Notes: generated from the letters alone by a model not told the origin. A stretch of 36,851 nucleotides of DNA from DASZTV01 sp036267875 (GCA_036267875.1 DATAVE010000164.1:1-36851); one strand, 5' to 3'; shown: positions 14,969-23,256, counted from the stretch's first letter. Program-made: numbers and translations.

Positions 14969-15832
14969 CTAGAGATGTCTTGGCCGGTTGACGAACCGGC
15001 CCTCCTTGGGTGAGTAGAACCAGCGGCCGCCCGCAAGCGATCCGCCGTCGACCGGGATGTTGTGGCCGGTGACGAACGACGACAGGTCCGAGGCCAGGAA
15101 CAGCGCGACCCGCGCCGCGTCGGTGGGCCATCCGACCCGTCCGACGGGCGACCACGAGGGCCAGAGCTCGGCCTGCTCGTCGTACCCGGTCAGGTAGTCG
15201 ACCTGGGGACTCTGGATCAGGTCAGGCCCGATGCCGTTGACACGTACGCCGTGCCGCCCGGCCGAGATCGCCAGGTCGGTGGTGAACGCCGCGGCCCCGG
15301 CCTTCATCGCGCCATATACCGGGTCGCCCGGGTAGCCACGCATCGCCTCGACCGAGTGGATGTTGACGATGGATCCGCGCCGCTGGCGCACCATCGCGGG
15401 CAGGAACGCATGAGTGACCGCGAAGATGTGCTGCAGGTTCACCGCGTACATCGTCTGCCAAGACTCGGGTGTCGAGTCGGGGAATCGGACGAGCGGCCGA
15501 TAGTCGCCGACGTTGTTGACCAGCACCGACACGTCGGGGTGGTCCCGCGACAGGTCGGCGGCGAACTCGGCGACCGCTGCTGGTTGGGTCACGTCAACGT
15601 GATGGCTCCGCGCCGACCCGCCGGCACTCGTGATCTGTGCCACGGTCTCGGCTGCGGTCTCTGCGTCGATGTCGGCCAGCTCGACGTGAGCACCGTGTTG
15701 CGCGAAGAGCAGACAGATCGCCTGGCCGATCCCGGCACCTCCGCCGGTGACGACTGCGGTGCGACCGACGAGGAGGTGCGCCCAGTCGTCGATGGGCGGC
15801 ACATCGGCGGGTGACGGGCCCCCGGACGTCAC
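14969..15832 (-). CDS. Short-chain dehydrogenase/reductase (SDR)
   Basis: A 287-residue classical SDR with TGGGAGIG at 29-36, acidic DID at 54-56 favouring NAD(H), NNVG at 106-109 (Val for the usual Ala), S160, Y173 and K177. The last 25 residues (RWFYSPKEGRFVNRPRHL) extend beyond the usual IPVDGG end. The GTG at 15832 is two bases after the stop of the acyl-CoA dehydrogenase. In this context it probably oxidises a 3-hydroxyacyl-CoA or a ring hydroxyl in the same pathway; this is inference from position. Confidence 0.9.
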   Translation of the reverse strand: MTSGGPSPADVPPIDDWAHLLVGRTAVVTGGGAGIGQAICLLFAQHGAHVELADIDAETAAETVAQITSAGGSARSHHVDVTQPAAVAEFAADLSRDHPDVSVLVNNVGDYRPLVRFPDSTPESWQTMYAVNLQHIFAVTHAFLPAMVRQRRGSIVNIHSVEAMRGYPGDPVYGAMKAGAAAFTTDLAISAGRHGVRVNGIGPDLIQSPQVDYLTGYDEQAELWPSWSPVGRVGWPTDAARVALFLASDLSSFVTGHNIPVDGGSLAGGRWFYSPKEGRFVNRPRHL

Positions 15833-15834
15833 GA

Positions 15835-16929
15835 CTACGCGCCTCTCGGTTGGCCCAGCCGGCGAAGGTGCAGCTCAGCGTCACCGAACAGCGCGTCGTT
15901 AGCGAGGATTCGCTTGAGCAGATGCCCGACGGCGAGCTCGTCGGTCATGCCGACCCCACCGTGGGTCTGGACCGCGGCCTCAGCGAGCGATCGGCCGAGC
16001 CGTCCGGTCTGTGCTTTCAACTGTGAGATGTCGGACGCGGTCGCGAGACCCGCCTCGCGCAGCGCGGTCACATAGAGCAGCGAGGCGTGCGCCTTGGTCA
16101 ATGCGATCTTCATGTCGGCGAGCCGATGTGCGACGGTCTGGAAGCTCCCGATCGGCTTGTCGAACTGCGTCCGGGTCGCGGCGTACGACGCGGTCATCCG
16201 GAACAGCGCGTCCATCGCGCCGACCGATTCGGCGGCGAGGTAGATGGTCGCGTCACAGACGATCTCGTTGATGTGTTCTTCCGCGTCACGCAGGAGCAGG
16301 GCGTGCGCGGGCAGCCGCACGTCATCGAGAGTGACCCTGGCGGCGCCGCGACCGTCGATCGTCATGAACGGCTCGACACTGACGCCCGTGGCGCCCGCGT
16401 CGACGAGGAACAGTGCAATGGCGTCGTCGTACCGCGCGGTGACGACGAGCTGCTGGGCATCTCCACCGGCGAGGACGAGCGGCTTGCGGCCATTGAGAAC
16501 GAACCCGTCGTCCTTGCCGACCGCGACGGTCTCGATGAGGTCCACCTGGCCGCCGCTCACGACCTCGTCGTGCGCGAAAGCCACGACGGCGTCGCCCGAC
16601 GCGATTGACACGAGGACCGACTTGGCCTCTGCGGTGGCTGACGCTTCGAGCGCCGCGCCGGAGAGCACGACCGTGGCGAGGTAAGGCTCGGTGAGTAGTG
16701 CAGCACCGAAACGCATTGCGACCGCGACGACATCGACGATGTTCCCGCCGCCATCGGCACGCGGAAGTGCGAGCAGGCCCTGCTCGGCGAGATGCCGCCA
16801 GACCTTGGGCGCCAGCGTCACCCCGTCGGCGAGCTGTGCGCGGCGGGCGTGGAAGTCCCGCTCCTGGTCGAGGAGACGTCCGACCGAGTCGGCGAGCGCG
16901 CGCTGTTCGTCAGTGAAGGTCAGATCCAT
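15835..16929 (-). CDS. Acyl-CoA dehydrogenase (FadE-type), second subunit-like
   Basis: The 364-residue acyl-CoA dehydrogenase begins MDLTFTDEQRALADSVGRLL. It has the N-terminal helical domain, a middle beta domain (DGFVLNGRKPLVLAGG) and a C-terminal helical domain (YAATRTQFDKPIGSFQTVAHRLADM and QTHGGVGMTDELAVGHLLKR). It is shorter and more divergent in the FAD region than its neighbour, the usual look of one partner in alpha2beta2 FadE heteromers that act on steroid side chains or rings. The ATG at 16929 is preceded by GAGGAAA. A longer in-frame opening to 17106 overlaps the other fadE and is rejected. Confidence 0.88.
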   Translation of the reverse strand: MDLTFTDEQRALADSVGRLLDQERDFHARRAQLADGVTLAPKVWRHLAEQGLLALPRADGGGNIVDVVAVAMRFGAALLTEPYLATVVLSGAALEASATAEAKSVLVSIASGDAVVAFAHDEVVSGGQVDLIETVAVGKDDGFVLNGRKPLVLAGGDAQQLVVTARYDDAIALFLVDAGATGVSVEPFMTIDGRGAARVTLDDVRLPAHALLLRDAEEHINEIVCDATIYLAAESVGAMDALFRMTASYAATRTQFDKPIGSFQTVAHRLADMKIALTKAHASLLYVTALREAGLATASDISQLKAQTGRLGRSLAEAAVQTHGGVGMTDELAVGHLLKRILANDALFGDAELHLRRLGQPRGA

Positions 16930-16939
16930 CGTCGTTTCC

Positions 16940-18142
16940 TCAGTGGGCGATCGTGCGGGCGATGAGGTCACGCTGGATCTCGTTGGTCCCGGCGTAGATC
17001 GTCGTCGCGCGACTGTTGAGGTAGTACGGCATCGCGACGAGCGAGAGGTCGTCATCGAGCGGTGAGGTCGTCGACCCCACCTCGAGCGCCGCATGCTGCA
17101 GCGCAAGACCTCGCAGTCCCGCCACTCGCGTCATCAGCACCGACAACGTCTGGGTCACCTCGGTGTTCATGACCTTCGCGATCGACGGGAACGCGAAGTC
17201 TTGCGCGATCGGGTGACCGCTGATCGCCAGCTTCTCGAAGTGCTCGATCGACCCGATGTCGGCCTCGACCACGCCGAGGTCGCGCTGAAAGGCGGGATCT
17301 TCGGCGAGCATGCCACCGAACGCCGAGGGCGTCTGTGCCGCCGCCACCCGTACCGCGTCGAGGCGTCGTCGGAGTGCCGGGCTTGCGACCGCGCCGCCTC
17401 GCTCGTGGACCAGCAACTGCTTGGCGACCGACCAGCCGTCGTTTTCCGCGCCGACTCGTCCAGATCGAGGAACGCGCACGTCGCGGAAGAAGACCTCGCA
17501 CTGCTCGGGTACGCCGTCGAGGCCGACGATCGGGCGGATCTCCAGCCCGGGAAGGTCGATCCGGTCGAGCAGCAGGAAGGTGATGCCGGCCTGCTTCTTG
17601 CCCTCGGTGCTGGTGCGCACGAGCATGAACATCCGGTTGGCGTAGTGCGCGTACGTCGTCCAGATCTTGCTGCCGTTGATGACGTAGTCCTCGCCGTCGG
17701 CCACTGCTGAGCAGCTCAGCGCGGCGAGGTCGGACCCGGCGCCTGGCTCGGAGTAACCCTGGGTCCAGTAGTCCTCACCGGCGAGGATCCCTGGCAGGTG
17801 GCGAGCCTTCTGCTCTTCCGTGCCCAGGTGCATCAGCAGGGGTCCGACCATCTGCAGTCCGTTGGGCAGCAGTGGTGGCAGGTCGCGCCTCCAGTACTCC
17901 TCGGCGTAGACGTATCGCTGCTCGACCGACCAGCCCGTGCCGCCGTACTCGACCGGCCAGGCAGGCGCGGCCCAGCCCTTCTTTGCGAGGATCTTGTGCC
18001 ACGCCATCACCTGCTCGAATGGTGCGAACACGCTGGTCGTCTTGCGTCCGGCCTCGCGGATCGCATCGGTCGGCGCGGTGTCGAGGAAGTCCGCAACTTC
18101 CTGACGGAACGCCTCGAGTGCCGGGCCCTGGTCGAGATTCAC
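16940..18142 (-). CDS. Acyl-CoA dehydrogenase (FadE-type), first subunit-like
   Basis: This 400-residue acyl-CoA dehydrogenase has the FAD-binding loops intact: YWTQGYSEPGAGSDLAAL, then INGSKIWTTYAHYANRMFML in the middle domain, and GTNEIQRDLIARTIAH at the C-terminus. It starts GTG at 18142 behind a GGGAGAGG ribosome site. It sits 10 bases upstream of the second fadE; such tandem pairs form heterotetramers in actinobacterial sterol and branched-chain CoA degradation. It introduces a 2,3 double bond and passes electrons to ETF. The specific substrate cannot be read from sequence. The preceding hydratase gene is gutted, so the hydration step must be supplied elsewhere. Confidence 0.92.
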   Translation of the reverse strand: MNLDQGPALEAFRQEVADFLDTAPTDAIREAGRKTTSVFAPFEQVMAWHKILAKKGWAAPAWPVEYGGTGWSVEQRYVYAEEYWRRDLPPLLPNGLQMVGPLLMHLGTEEQKARHLPGILAGEDYWTQGYSEPGAGSDLAALSCSAVADGEDYVINGSKIWTTYAHYANRMFMLVRTSTEGKKQAGITFLLLDRIDLPGLEIRPIVGLDGVPEQCEVFFRDVRVPRSGRVGAENDGWSVAKQLLVHERGGAVASPALRRRLDAVRVAAAQTPSAFGGMLAEDPAFQRDLGVVEADIGSIEHFEKLAISGHPIAQDFAFPSIAKVMNTEVTQTLSVLMTRVAGLRGLALQHAALEVGSTTSPLDDDLSLVAMPYYLNSRATTIYAGTNEIQRDLIARTIAH

Positions 18143-18157
18143 CTGTCTGCCTCTCCC

Positions 18158-18493
18158 TTACCTGCCGGTGAAGGCGGCGATGCGGGCGGGTGCGTCGGGT
18201 CCGACGCCCTCGCACTGGAGAACTTCCCACTGCAGTCTCCACAACGTCTCGCTGCGCGAGTCGCGCGACGGGACCTCCTCGCCGGCTCCGATGTCTGCGA
18301 GGTCGTTCCCTGCGGAGAAGCAGCGTCCCGCGCCCCGCAGGACGACGCAGCCGATCGAGGTGTCGTTCTGTAGCGCCTCAACGTGGGAACGGAGCTCGTG
18401 GAACATCGCGACGGTCAGTACATTGAGCTTCTCGGGCCGGTTCAGGGTCAGCTGGGTCCAGCCGTCTCGATCCTGCCGTTCGACCAGGGCCAC
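18158..18493 (-). pseudogene. Enoyl-CoA hydratase with in-frame internal deletion
   Basis: The frame encodes 111 residues; crotonases normally have about 255-270. Residues 1-80 are a normal hydratase N-terminus (TQLTLNRPEKLNVLT, then the first oxyanion stretch GRCFSAGNDLADIGAG). The last 16 residues or so (GVGPDAPARIAAFTGR) look like a normal C-terminus. The roughly 150 residues between, holding the second oxyanion glycines and both catalytic glutamates, are missing, with the join near residues 84-95. The GTG at 18493 keeps a GAAAGGA ribosome site and the stop is clean. Hydratase activity is not expected; a shortened partner subunit cannot be excluded. It lies between nadC and fadE, keeping the downstream genes in the transcript. 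Confidence 0.7.
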
Positions 18494-18531
18494 TGCGTTG
18501 TCCTTTCGGCGGTTGGCAGCATTGTGACCTG

Positions 18532-19443
18532 CTAGAGAGCATCGAGGCCGATGTCCAGGCTGGGCGATGAGTGGGTGAGCGCGCCGACGGCCAGGTAGTC
18601 GACTCCCGTCAACGCCACGGCCCGTGCGTTGGCGAGCTGCAAGCCGCCGCTCGACTCCAGGTGTACATCGGGAGCACGAGCGTGGACCCGCTCGACGGCG
18701 ATCGTCAGCTGCTCGACCGGAAAGTTGTCCAGCAGGATCTCTCGTGCGCCGCGGTCGAGCGCTTCGTCGAGCTGCTCGAGGGTGTCTACCTCTACCTGGA
18801 TGGTGACCTGACTGCCGGGATACGCGGCTGCGACGCGGTCGAGTGCGGCCCCGACGCCGCCGGCCGAGGCGATGTGGTTGTCCTTGATCAGGATGGCGTC
18901 GTCGAGTCCGCGTCGATGGTTCACCCCACCGCCGCATCGCACGGCGTACTTCTCGAGATCCCGCAGGCCCGGTGTCGTCTTGCGAGTGTCCCGGATCCGC
19001 GCCGTCGTTCCGTCGACTGCTTGCACCCACATGTTCGTGATCGTCGCGATGCCCGAAAGGTGGCCGAGCAGGTTCAGCGACAAGCGCTCGACCGAGAGGA
19101 CGCTGCGCGCGTCGCCGGAGACAGTCGCGATCCGCGTACCGCGCTCGAGTGGGGCACCGTCTGGCAGCTCCGGTTCGAGCTGAGCTCGGTCGCCCGCGCA
19201 GACCTCGTACACCGCCATCAGCACGGGTGCGCCGGCGAGCACGCCGTCCTGCCGGGCGACGTACGCCGCATCGATTCGTGCGTGCTCGCCGATCGTTGCC
19301 ATCGAGGTGAGATCGCCGACGACCCCGAGGTCCTCCGTGACGCCGCGACGGATGACGGCGATGACGTCGTCGGCGTCGAGACCCGCCGCCGACAGGGCGT
19401 CACGCGTCGTGCTGCGTAGTGCCCCTTCACTCGATGCCGTCAC
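18532..19443 (-). CDS. nadC: Nicotinate-nucleotide pyrophosphorylase (carboxylating), NadC
   Basis: The 303-residue enzyme makes nicotinate mononucleotide from quinolinate and PRPP, the third step of de novo NAD synthesis. Hallmarks are EDLGVVGDLTS near the N-terminus, the phosphate/quinolinate-binding RDTRKTTPGLRDLEKYAV and GGGVNHRRGLDDAILIKDNH, and HLESSGGL near the C-terminal barrel end. The GTG at 19443 overlaps the nadB stop by four bases (GTGA). An in-frame extension upstream to 19641 lies within nadB and is rejected. The next gene begins 38 bases on, with no terminator visible. Confidence 0.96.
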   Translation of the reverse strand: MTASSEGALRSTTRDALSAAGLDADDVIAVIRRGVTEDLGVVGDLTSMATIGEHARIDAAYVARQDGVLAGAPVLMAVYEVCAGDRAQLEPELPDGAPLERGTRIATVSGDARSVLSVERLSLNLLGHLSGIATITNMWVQAVDGTTARIRDTRKTTPGLRDLEKYAVRCGGGVNHRRGLDDAILIKDNHIASAGGVGAALDRVAAAYPGSQVTIQVEVDTLEQLDEALDRGAREILLDNFPVEQLTIAVERVHARAPDVHLESSGGLQLANARAVALTGVDYLAVGALTHSSPSLDIGLDAL

Positions 19444-21005
19444 GCCGTACGCCCCAGCGATGAGTGGTGCTGCTCCGTCGACTCGGTGGACGCGACTGGA
19501 CGGCCGTCGGCGCCGAGCCGCACCACGACGCGGCGGCCTTGCCACAAGTTGCTGGCGGCTGGATGGTCGTCGCGCCAGTGGCAGCCGCGGCTTTCGCGTC
19601 GCTCTGCCGCAGCGGCAACGATCGCGGCGGCGGCGAGCCACTCGTTGCCGGCACCACTCGTCAGCTCACTTGCTGCCGTGGCGAGGCCTGCGCCGGTACG
19701 CCGGATGCCGGCGGCGCGGTGGAGGGTTTGCCGAATCTGGCCGAGGCTCGGCTGGTCGACCTCGACAGCCCGTGAGGAGCTGGTGGTGCGTGTGCTTGGC
19801 GCGCTTGCAGTCGGAAGGTTCAGTGCGATGCGCGTCGCCACGCGGCGCCCGAACACCAGGCCCTCGACAAGGCTGTTCGAAGCCAGCCGGTTCGCGCCAT
19901 GGACGCCGGTTGCCGCGGTCTCGCCCACCGCAAAGAGCTGCGGGACATCCGTAGCGCCCCAGGTATCGGTGCGGACTCCGCCGCAGAGGAAGTGCTGGGC
20001 CGGCGCCACCGGGATCGGCTCGCGGGCCGGATCGATCCCGTGGGCCCGACACGACGTGACCACCGTCGGGAAACGGTGCGCGACATCAGCGACACCCGTG
20101 GCGTCGAGCCAGACCCGACCACCGGCTGATCGAACCGCGTCGATCCGTCGCGCGACGACATCTCGAGGAGCGAGGTCGGCGAGTGGGTGTCGCCCAGCCA
20201 TGACACTCCGTCCGCGTTCGTCCCGCAGCACAGCTCCTTCGCCGCGCAACGCTTCGGTGATCAGCGGGACCTGGCCGGTGGTGCCGTCAAGGTCGAGAGC
20301 CGTCGGGTGGAACTGGATGAACTCGAGGTCTACGAGCGCTGCGCCGGCGCGCAACGCCAGGCCGAGGCCACTACCTCGAACCTCTGGCGGGTTCGTCGAA
20401 GCGGCGAACAGGCCGCCGACTCCGCCAGTTGCGAGTACGACGGTGGCGGCGCGGACGGTTGTCAGAACACCGTCGACACCCCAGAACGTGATCCCAGTGG
20501 CCGCGCCGGCAGGGGAGGTGAGCACCTCGCGAACGTCCGCGTGTTCGAACACATCGATGTCGTCGCGTCGTACCGCCGCCGTCAGCGCACGGCTCACCTC
20601 GGCTCCACTGGCGTCACCGCCGGCGTGGACGACGCGCCGAATGCTGTGGCCACCCTCGCGGGTCAGTGCGAGCCGGCCGGCAGGATCTCGATCGAGGCGA
20701 GTGCCGATTCGCAGGAGCTCGGCCAGACTGGTAGGCGCCGCCTCGGCGAGAACCTGCGTCGCGGCGAGGTCGCCGAACCCGGCTCCCGCGCTCATGGTGT
20801 CGGCCGTGTGCAGGGCTGCGGAGTCATCGGGACCAAGTGCGGCCGCGAGACCACCTTGCGCCCAAGACGTGCTCCCGCACCCCAAAGTCGTGCCAGTGAC
20901 CACCGCGACCCGGCAAAGTCCCGCGAGGCCGAGTGCGGTCGCAAGTCCGGCTACCCCTGAGCCGACGACCACCACGTCGTAGTCGTTGCGCCGAAGTGAG
21001 GTCAT
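19440..21005 (-). CDS. nadB: L-aspartate oxidase, NadB
   Basis: A 521-residue flavoprotein that oxidises aspartate to iminoaspartate, the first step of de novo NAD synthesis. It has the FAD loop GSGVAGLATALG at the N-terminus, STSWAQGGLAAAL, the succinate-dehydrogenase-like substrate region (EFIQFHPTALDL), RGEGAVLRDERG, the active-site arginine in LAPRDVVARRI, and ASNSLVEGLVFGRR. A low-complexity Ser/Thr stretch (SAPSTRTTSSSRA) lies before the C-terminal helical domain. The ATG at 21005 overlaps the nadA stop (ATGA). Order nadA-nadB-nadC is standard for actinobacteria. Confidence 0.96.
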   Translation of the reverse strand: MTSLRRNDYDVVVVGSGVAGLATALGLAGLCRVAVVTGTTLGCGSTSWAQGGLAAALGPDDSAALHTADTMSAGAGFGDLAATQVLAEAAPTSLAELLRIGTRLDRDPAGRLALTREGGHSIRRVVHAGGDASGAEVSRALTAAVRRDDIDVFEHADVREVLTSPAGAATGITFWGVDGVLTTVRAATVVLATGGVGGLFAASTNPPEVRGSGLGLALRAGAALVDLEFIQFHPTALDLDGTTGQVPLITEALRGEGAVLRDERGRSVMAGRHPLADLAPRDVVARRIDAVRSAGGRVWLDATGVADVAHRFPTVVTSCRAHGIDPAREPIPVAPAQHFLCGGVRTDTWGATDVPQLFAVGETAATGVHGANRLASNSLVEGLVFGRRVATRIALNLPTASAPSTRTTSSSRAVEVDQPSLGQIRQTLHRAAGIRRTGAGLATAASELTSGAGNEWLAAAAIVAAAAERRESRGCHWRDDHPAASNLWQGRRVVVRLGADGRPVASTESTEQHHSSLGRTA

Positions 21006-22009
21006 TCGCCGCCGCCCGGCTTGCCGATCGCCACCATGCGTTCCACTGCGCGGCGTGCACGCGCTGCAACGTCAGCAGGGACGACCACTTCGTCGCGGCC
21101 CTCACGAAGGCAGCGAAGGAGCAGCTCGGGCGTGATCATCTTCATGTAGCGGCAGGAGGCCTGCGGGTTCATCGGCAGGAAGCTGACGTCTCGGTTTGCC
21201 TGCTGCAGCTGGTGAAGCATGCCGATCTCGGTGGCCACCAGCACCGTGGAGCTCGTCAGCTTTCCAGCGATCTCAGCCATGCCGCCAGTCGAGAGGATGT
21301 GGGTCCGGTCGGCAGGAAGGTCGCCGGTGTCGGCGAGATAAAGCGCAGACGTTGCGCAACCGCACTCCGGATGTATCAACAGTTCGGCGTCAGGGTGAGC
21401 GGCGACCTGTTCGCGCACGTCGGTGGGGGAGATGCCGGCGTGCACGTGGCACTCGCCCAGCCAGACGTGCAGATTGTCGCGCCCGGTTAGGCGCCTGACG
21501 TGGGCGCCGAGGAACTGGTCGGGCAGGAACAACACCGGCTGGTCGAGCGGTATCGATGCGACGACATCGACTGCGTTGGACGACGTACAGCAGATGTCCG
21601 ACTCTGCCTTCACCTCGGCGCTGGTGTTGACGTAGGCCACGACGACCGCGCCGGGGTGCTCCGCCTTCCATTCGCGGAGCTGTTCCGCGGTGATGGTGTC
21701 GGCGAGGGAACAGCCTGCCGCGGCGGTCGGGATCAGCACCGTCTTGTCGGGCGAGAGCAACTTGGCGGTCTCGGCCATGAAGTGCACCCCGCAGAACACG
21801 ATCGTGTCGGCGGCCGTCTCGGCCGCGATACGCGAGAGCGCGAGGGAGTCGCCGACGTGGTTGGCGATGTCTTGGATCTCCGGGAGCTGGTAGTTGTGCG
21901 CGAGCACCACGGCATTGCGCTTTGCAGCCAGCCGGCGTACCTCGTCGCGCCACTGCTCGAGCGCAGCGGACGCCGCGTCGGGCGGGTTGGTCGACAGCGT
22001 TGTCGTCAT
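21002..22009 (-). CDS. nadA: Quinolinate synthase, NadA
   Basis: This 335-residue iron-sulphur enzyme condenses iminoaspartate with dihydroxyacetone phosphate to quinolinate. The three cysteines expected to bind the 4Fe-4S cluster are C100 (AAGCSLAD), C216 (HPECGC) and C286 (QASCRYM). The substrate motifs LAHNYQLPEIQDIA, YVNTSAEVKAESD and LSTGGM are also present. It is the first gene of nadABC. The ATG at 22009 follows a GGAGGA ribosome site. The upstream gap to the divergent regulator carries a dyad that probably controls the operon. Oxygen sensitivity is expected from the family. Confidence 0.97.
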   Translation of the reverse strand: MTTTLSTNPPDAASAALEQWRDEVRRLAAKRNAVVLAHNYQLPEIQDIANHVGDSLALSRIAAETAADTIVFCGVHFMAETAKLLSPDKTVLIPTAAAGCSLADTITAEQLREWKAEHPGAVVVAYVNTSAEVKAESDICCTSSNAVDVVASIPLDQPVLFLPDQFLGAHVRRLTGRDNLHVWLGECHVHAGISPTDVREQVAAHPDAELLIHPECGCATSALYLADTGDLPADRTHILSTGGMAEIAGKLTSSTVLVATEIGMLHQLQQANRDVSFLPMNPQASCRYMKMITPELLLRCLREGRDEVVVPADVAARARRAVERMVAIGKPGGGE

Positions 22010-22028
22010 CGGTCCTCCGGGAAGAAAA

Positions 22029-22053
22029 GGTTCTCGACTATCAGGCGAAAACC
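22029..22053. promoter_or_regulatory. Candidate NrtR operator between nadA and its regulator
   Basis: GGTTcTCG (22029-22036) and CGAaAACC (22046-22053) are inverted repeats with one mismatch around nine bases. Read leftwards it lies just upstream of nadA and contains a GATAGT hexamer that could be the -10. I could not check it against the known NrtR consensus. Confidence 0.5.
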
Positions 22054-22077
22054 TCGTGGGAACCGTAGCATCGCCAC

Positions 22078-22791
22078 GTGTCCAAGGCCGCGGACGGGGT
22101 GCCCAATCGCCCCGCCTACCCCCATGAGGTGGTCGCGGTCGTGCTGTCAGTCCGCGATGGCGTGCTCTCGGTGCTCATGTGGCGCCGTGCACAGGCACCC
22201 TTCGCGCGACGATGGGCGCTCCCCGGTGGCGGGGTCGACGAGACCGAACGGCTGCGTACCGCGATCCTTCGCCACCTGGCTGAGAAGGTCGACGTCACGG
22301 AGGTGGCGCATCTCGAGCAAGTGGCGACTCATAGCAACGTGAAACGGGACCCTCGAGGACGCGTGCTCGCGACGGCGTATCTAGGACTGGTCCCGTCTTC
22401 GGTCTCGCCGACGTTGCCGCCTGACACCGCGTGGCACCCAGTGGCGGACCTGCCGACGACTGCCTTCGACCATGTCGACTTCGTCTCCGCCGCCATCGAA
22501 CGGCTGCGGGCGAAACTGACCTACACGAACATCGGCTTCGCGATTGCGCCGGAGGAGTTCACGCTCTCCGAGTTGCGCGACATCGTCAGCGCCGCCCTTG
22601 GCTACCCGGTCACCCAGACCAACCTCGCACGGGTGATGACCCGACGGCGGCTCATCGAGCCCACCCGGACCCGTAGCCAGCCAGGTCCGACAGGTGGCCG
22701 TCCTGCAATGCGCTACCGCTTCCGCTCTCACGAGCTCGAGGTGACCGACCCCTTCGCGGTGTTCAAGCCACGAACCGCCGCACGCCGTTAG
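22078..22791 (+). CDS. nrtR: NrtR-type Nudix-related transcriptional regulator of NAD synthesis
   Basis: The 237-residue protein has an N-terminal Nudix fold (ALPGGGVDETERLRTAILRHLAEKV) in which the catalytic REXXEE core is lost: the glutamates that bind magnesium are replaced in RTAILRHLAEK, so no hydrolysis is expected. A C-terminal winged helix follows (FTLSELRDIVSAALGYPVTQTN, then LARVMTRRRLIEP). This is the NrtR architecture, which senses ADP-ribose or NAD-related ligands and represses NAD biosynthesis genes. Its divergent position next to nadABC fits that role exactly. The GTG at 22078 has no strong ribosome site. The neighbouring dyad at 22029-22053 is the likely binding site. Confidence 0.9.
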   Translation: MSKAADGVPNRPAYPHEVVAVVLSVRDGVLSVLMWRRAQAPFARRWALPGGGVDETERLRTAILRHLAEKVDVTEVAHLEQVATHSNVKRDPRGRVLATAYLGLVPSSVSPTLPPDTAWHPVADLPTTAFDHVDFVSAAIERLRAKLTYTNIGFAIAPEEFTLSELRDIVSAALGYPVTQTNLARVMTRRRLIEPTRTRSQPGPTGGRPAMRYRFRSHELEVTDPFAVFKPRTAARR

Positions 22792-22817
22792 CCGTCTCAC
22801 GGTGGGGTGACTCGGTA

Positions 22818-22833
22818 GGTCACCGCGGTGACC
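22818..22833. repeat. 16-base perfect palindrome downstream of nrtR
   Basis: GGTCACCGCGGTGACC is fully self-complementary. A further GGTGAC unit at 22806-22811 also pairs with GTCACC at 22819-22824. It lies 26 bases after the nrtR stop and could be a terminator hairpin or a protein site; there is no T tract. Confidence 0.5.
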
Positions 22834-22892
22834 GCTTCGACGAGTGCGGTTCTCCGGTGCATTCTCGTGCGTAGTGCGGCAACACCTTGGGC

Positions 22893-23069
22893 ATGCGTGA
22901 TCCTGAACCTGACGACGGCCTCTGGTTCGTGCTTGGCGAGTGTGAGCGCGAGATCTACCGCGACGCTCCCGGCTTGGCCGAGAAGTTCGACCGTTGGGAG
23001 TGTCCGCCCGCGGTCGCTACAGCACCGGTCGAATGGCACGACACGCGGACGGTGCTGCCGCAGCCCTAG
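22893..23069 (+). CDS. Small hypothetical protein
   Basis: A 58-residue acidic, tryptophan-containing reading frame: MRDPEPDDGLWFVLGECERE, then IYRDAPGLAEKFDRWECPP. Third-position GC is fairly high and the composition is protein-like. I do not recognise a family and no clear ribosome site precedes the ATG. An in-frame TTG lies two codons upstream. Its 3' end overlaps a leftward small frame (23017-23256). It could be a real small protein or a fragment in an eroded stretch. Confidence 0.45.
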   Translation: MRDPEPDDGLWFVLGECEREIYRDAPGLAEKFDRWECPPAVATAPVEWHDTRTVLPQP

Positions 23070-23256
23070 TCGACCGCTGCGACTGGCTATCGACGGCGCC
23101 GCTCGACCACGCCAGCGCCGAGCAGCTGCGCCAGATGACGAGTGCCGCGATGACGTTGATGCTCAGATGCTTCTCGAGCAGCGCCGTGTCGGACGTCAGC
23201 ACCCCGACGACCGGCCACTGCGCGGGCGGCAACGCCGCGAACGCAGTCGTGCTCAC
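23017..23256 (-). CDS. Small unknown protein coupled to the HIBADH-like gene
   Basis: A 79-residue frame begins with GTG at 23256, overlapping the upstream dehydrogenase stop by four bases (GTGA). Codon third positions are almost all G or C down to about 23085, a strong coding sign. The sequence (LPPAQWPVVGVLTSDTALLE, then INVIAALVIWRSCSALAW) has one possible hydrophobic helix and no motif I know. The last 25 residues or so look less protein-like, so the natural gene may have been longer or truncated. Function unknown. Confidence 0.5.
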   Translation of the reverse strand: MSTTAFAALPPAQWPVVGVLTSDTALLEKHLSINVIAALVIWRSCSALAWSSGAVDSQSQRSTRAAAAPSACRAIRPVL

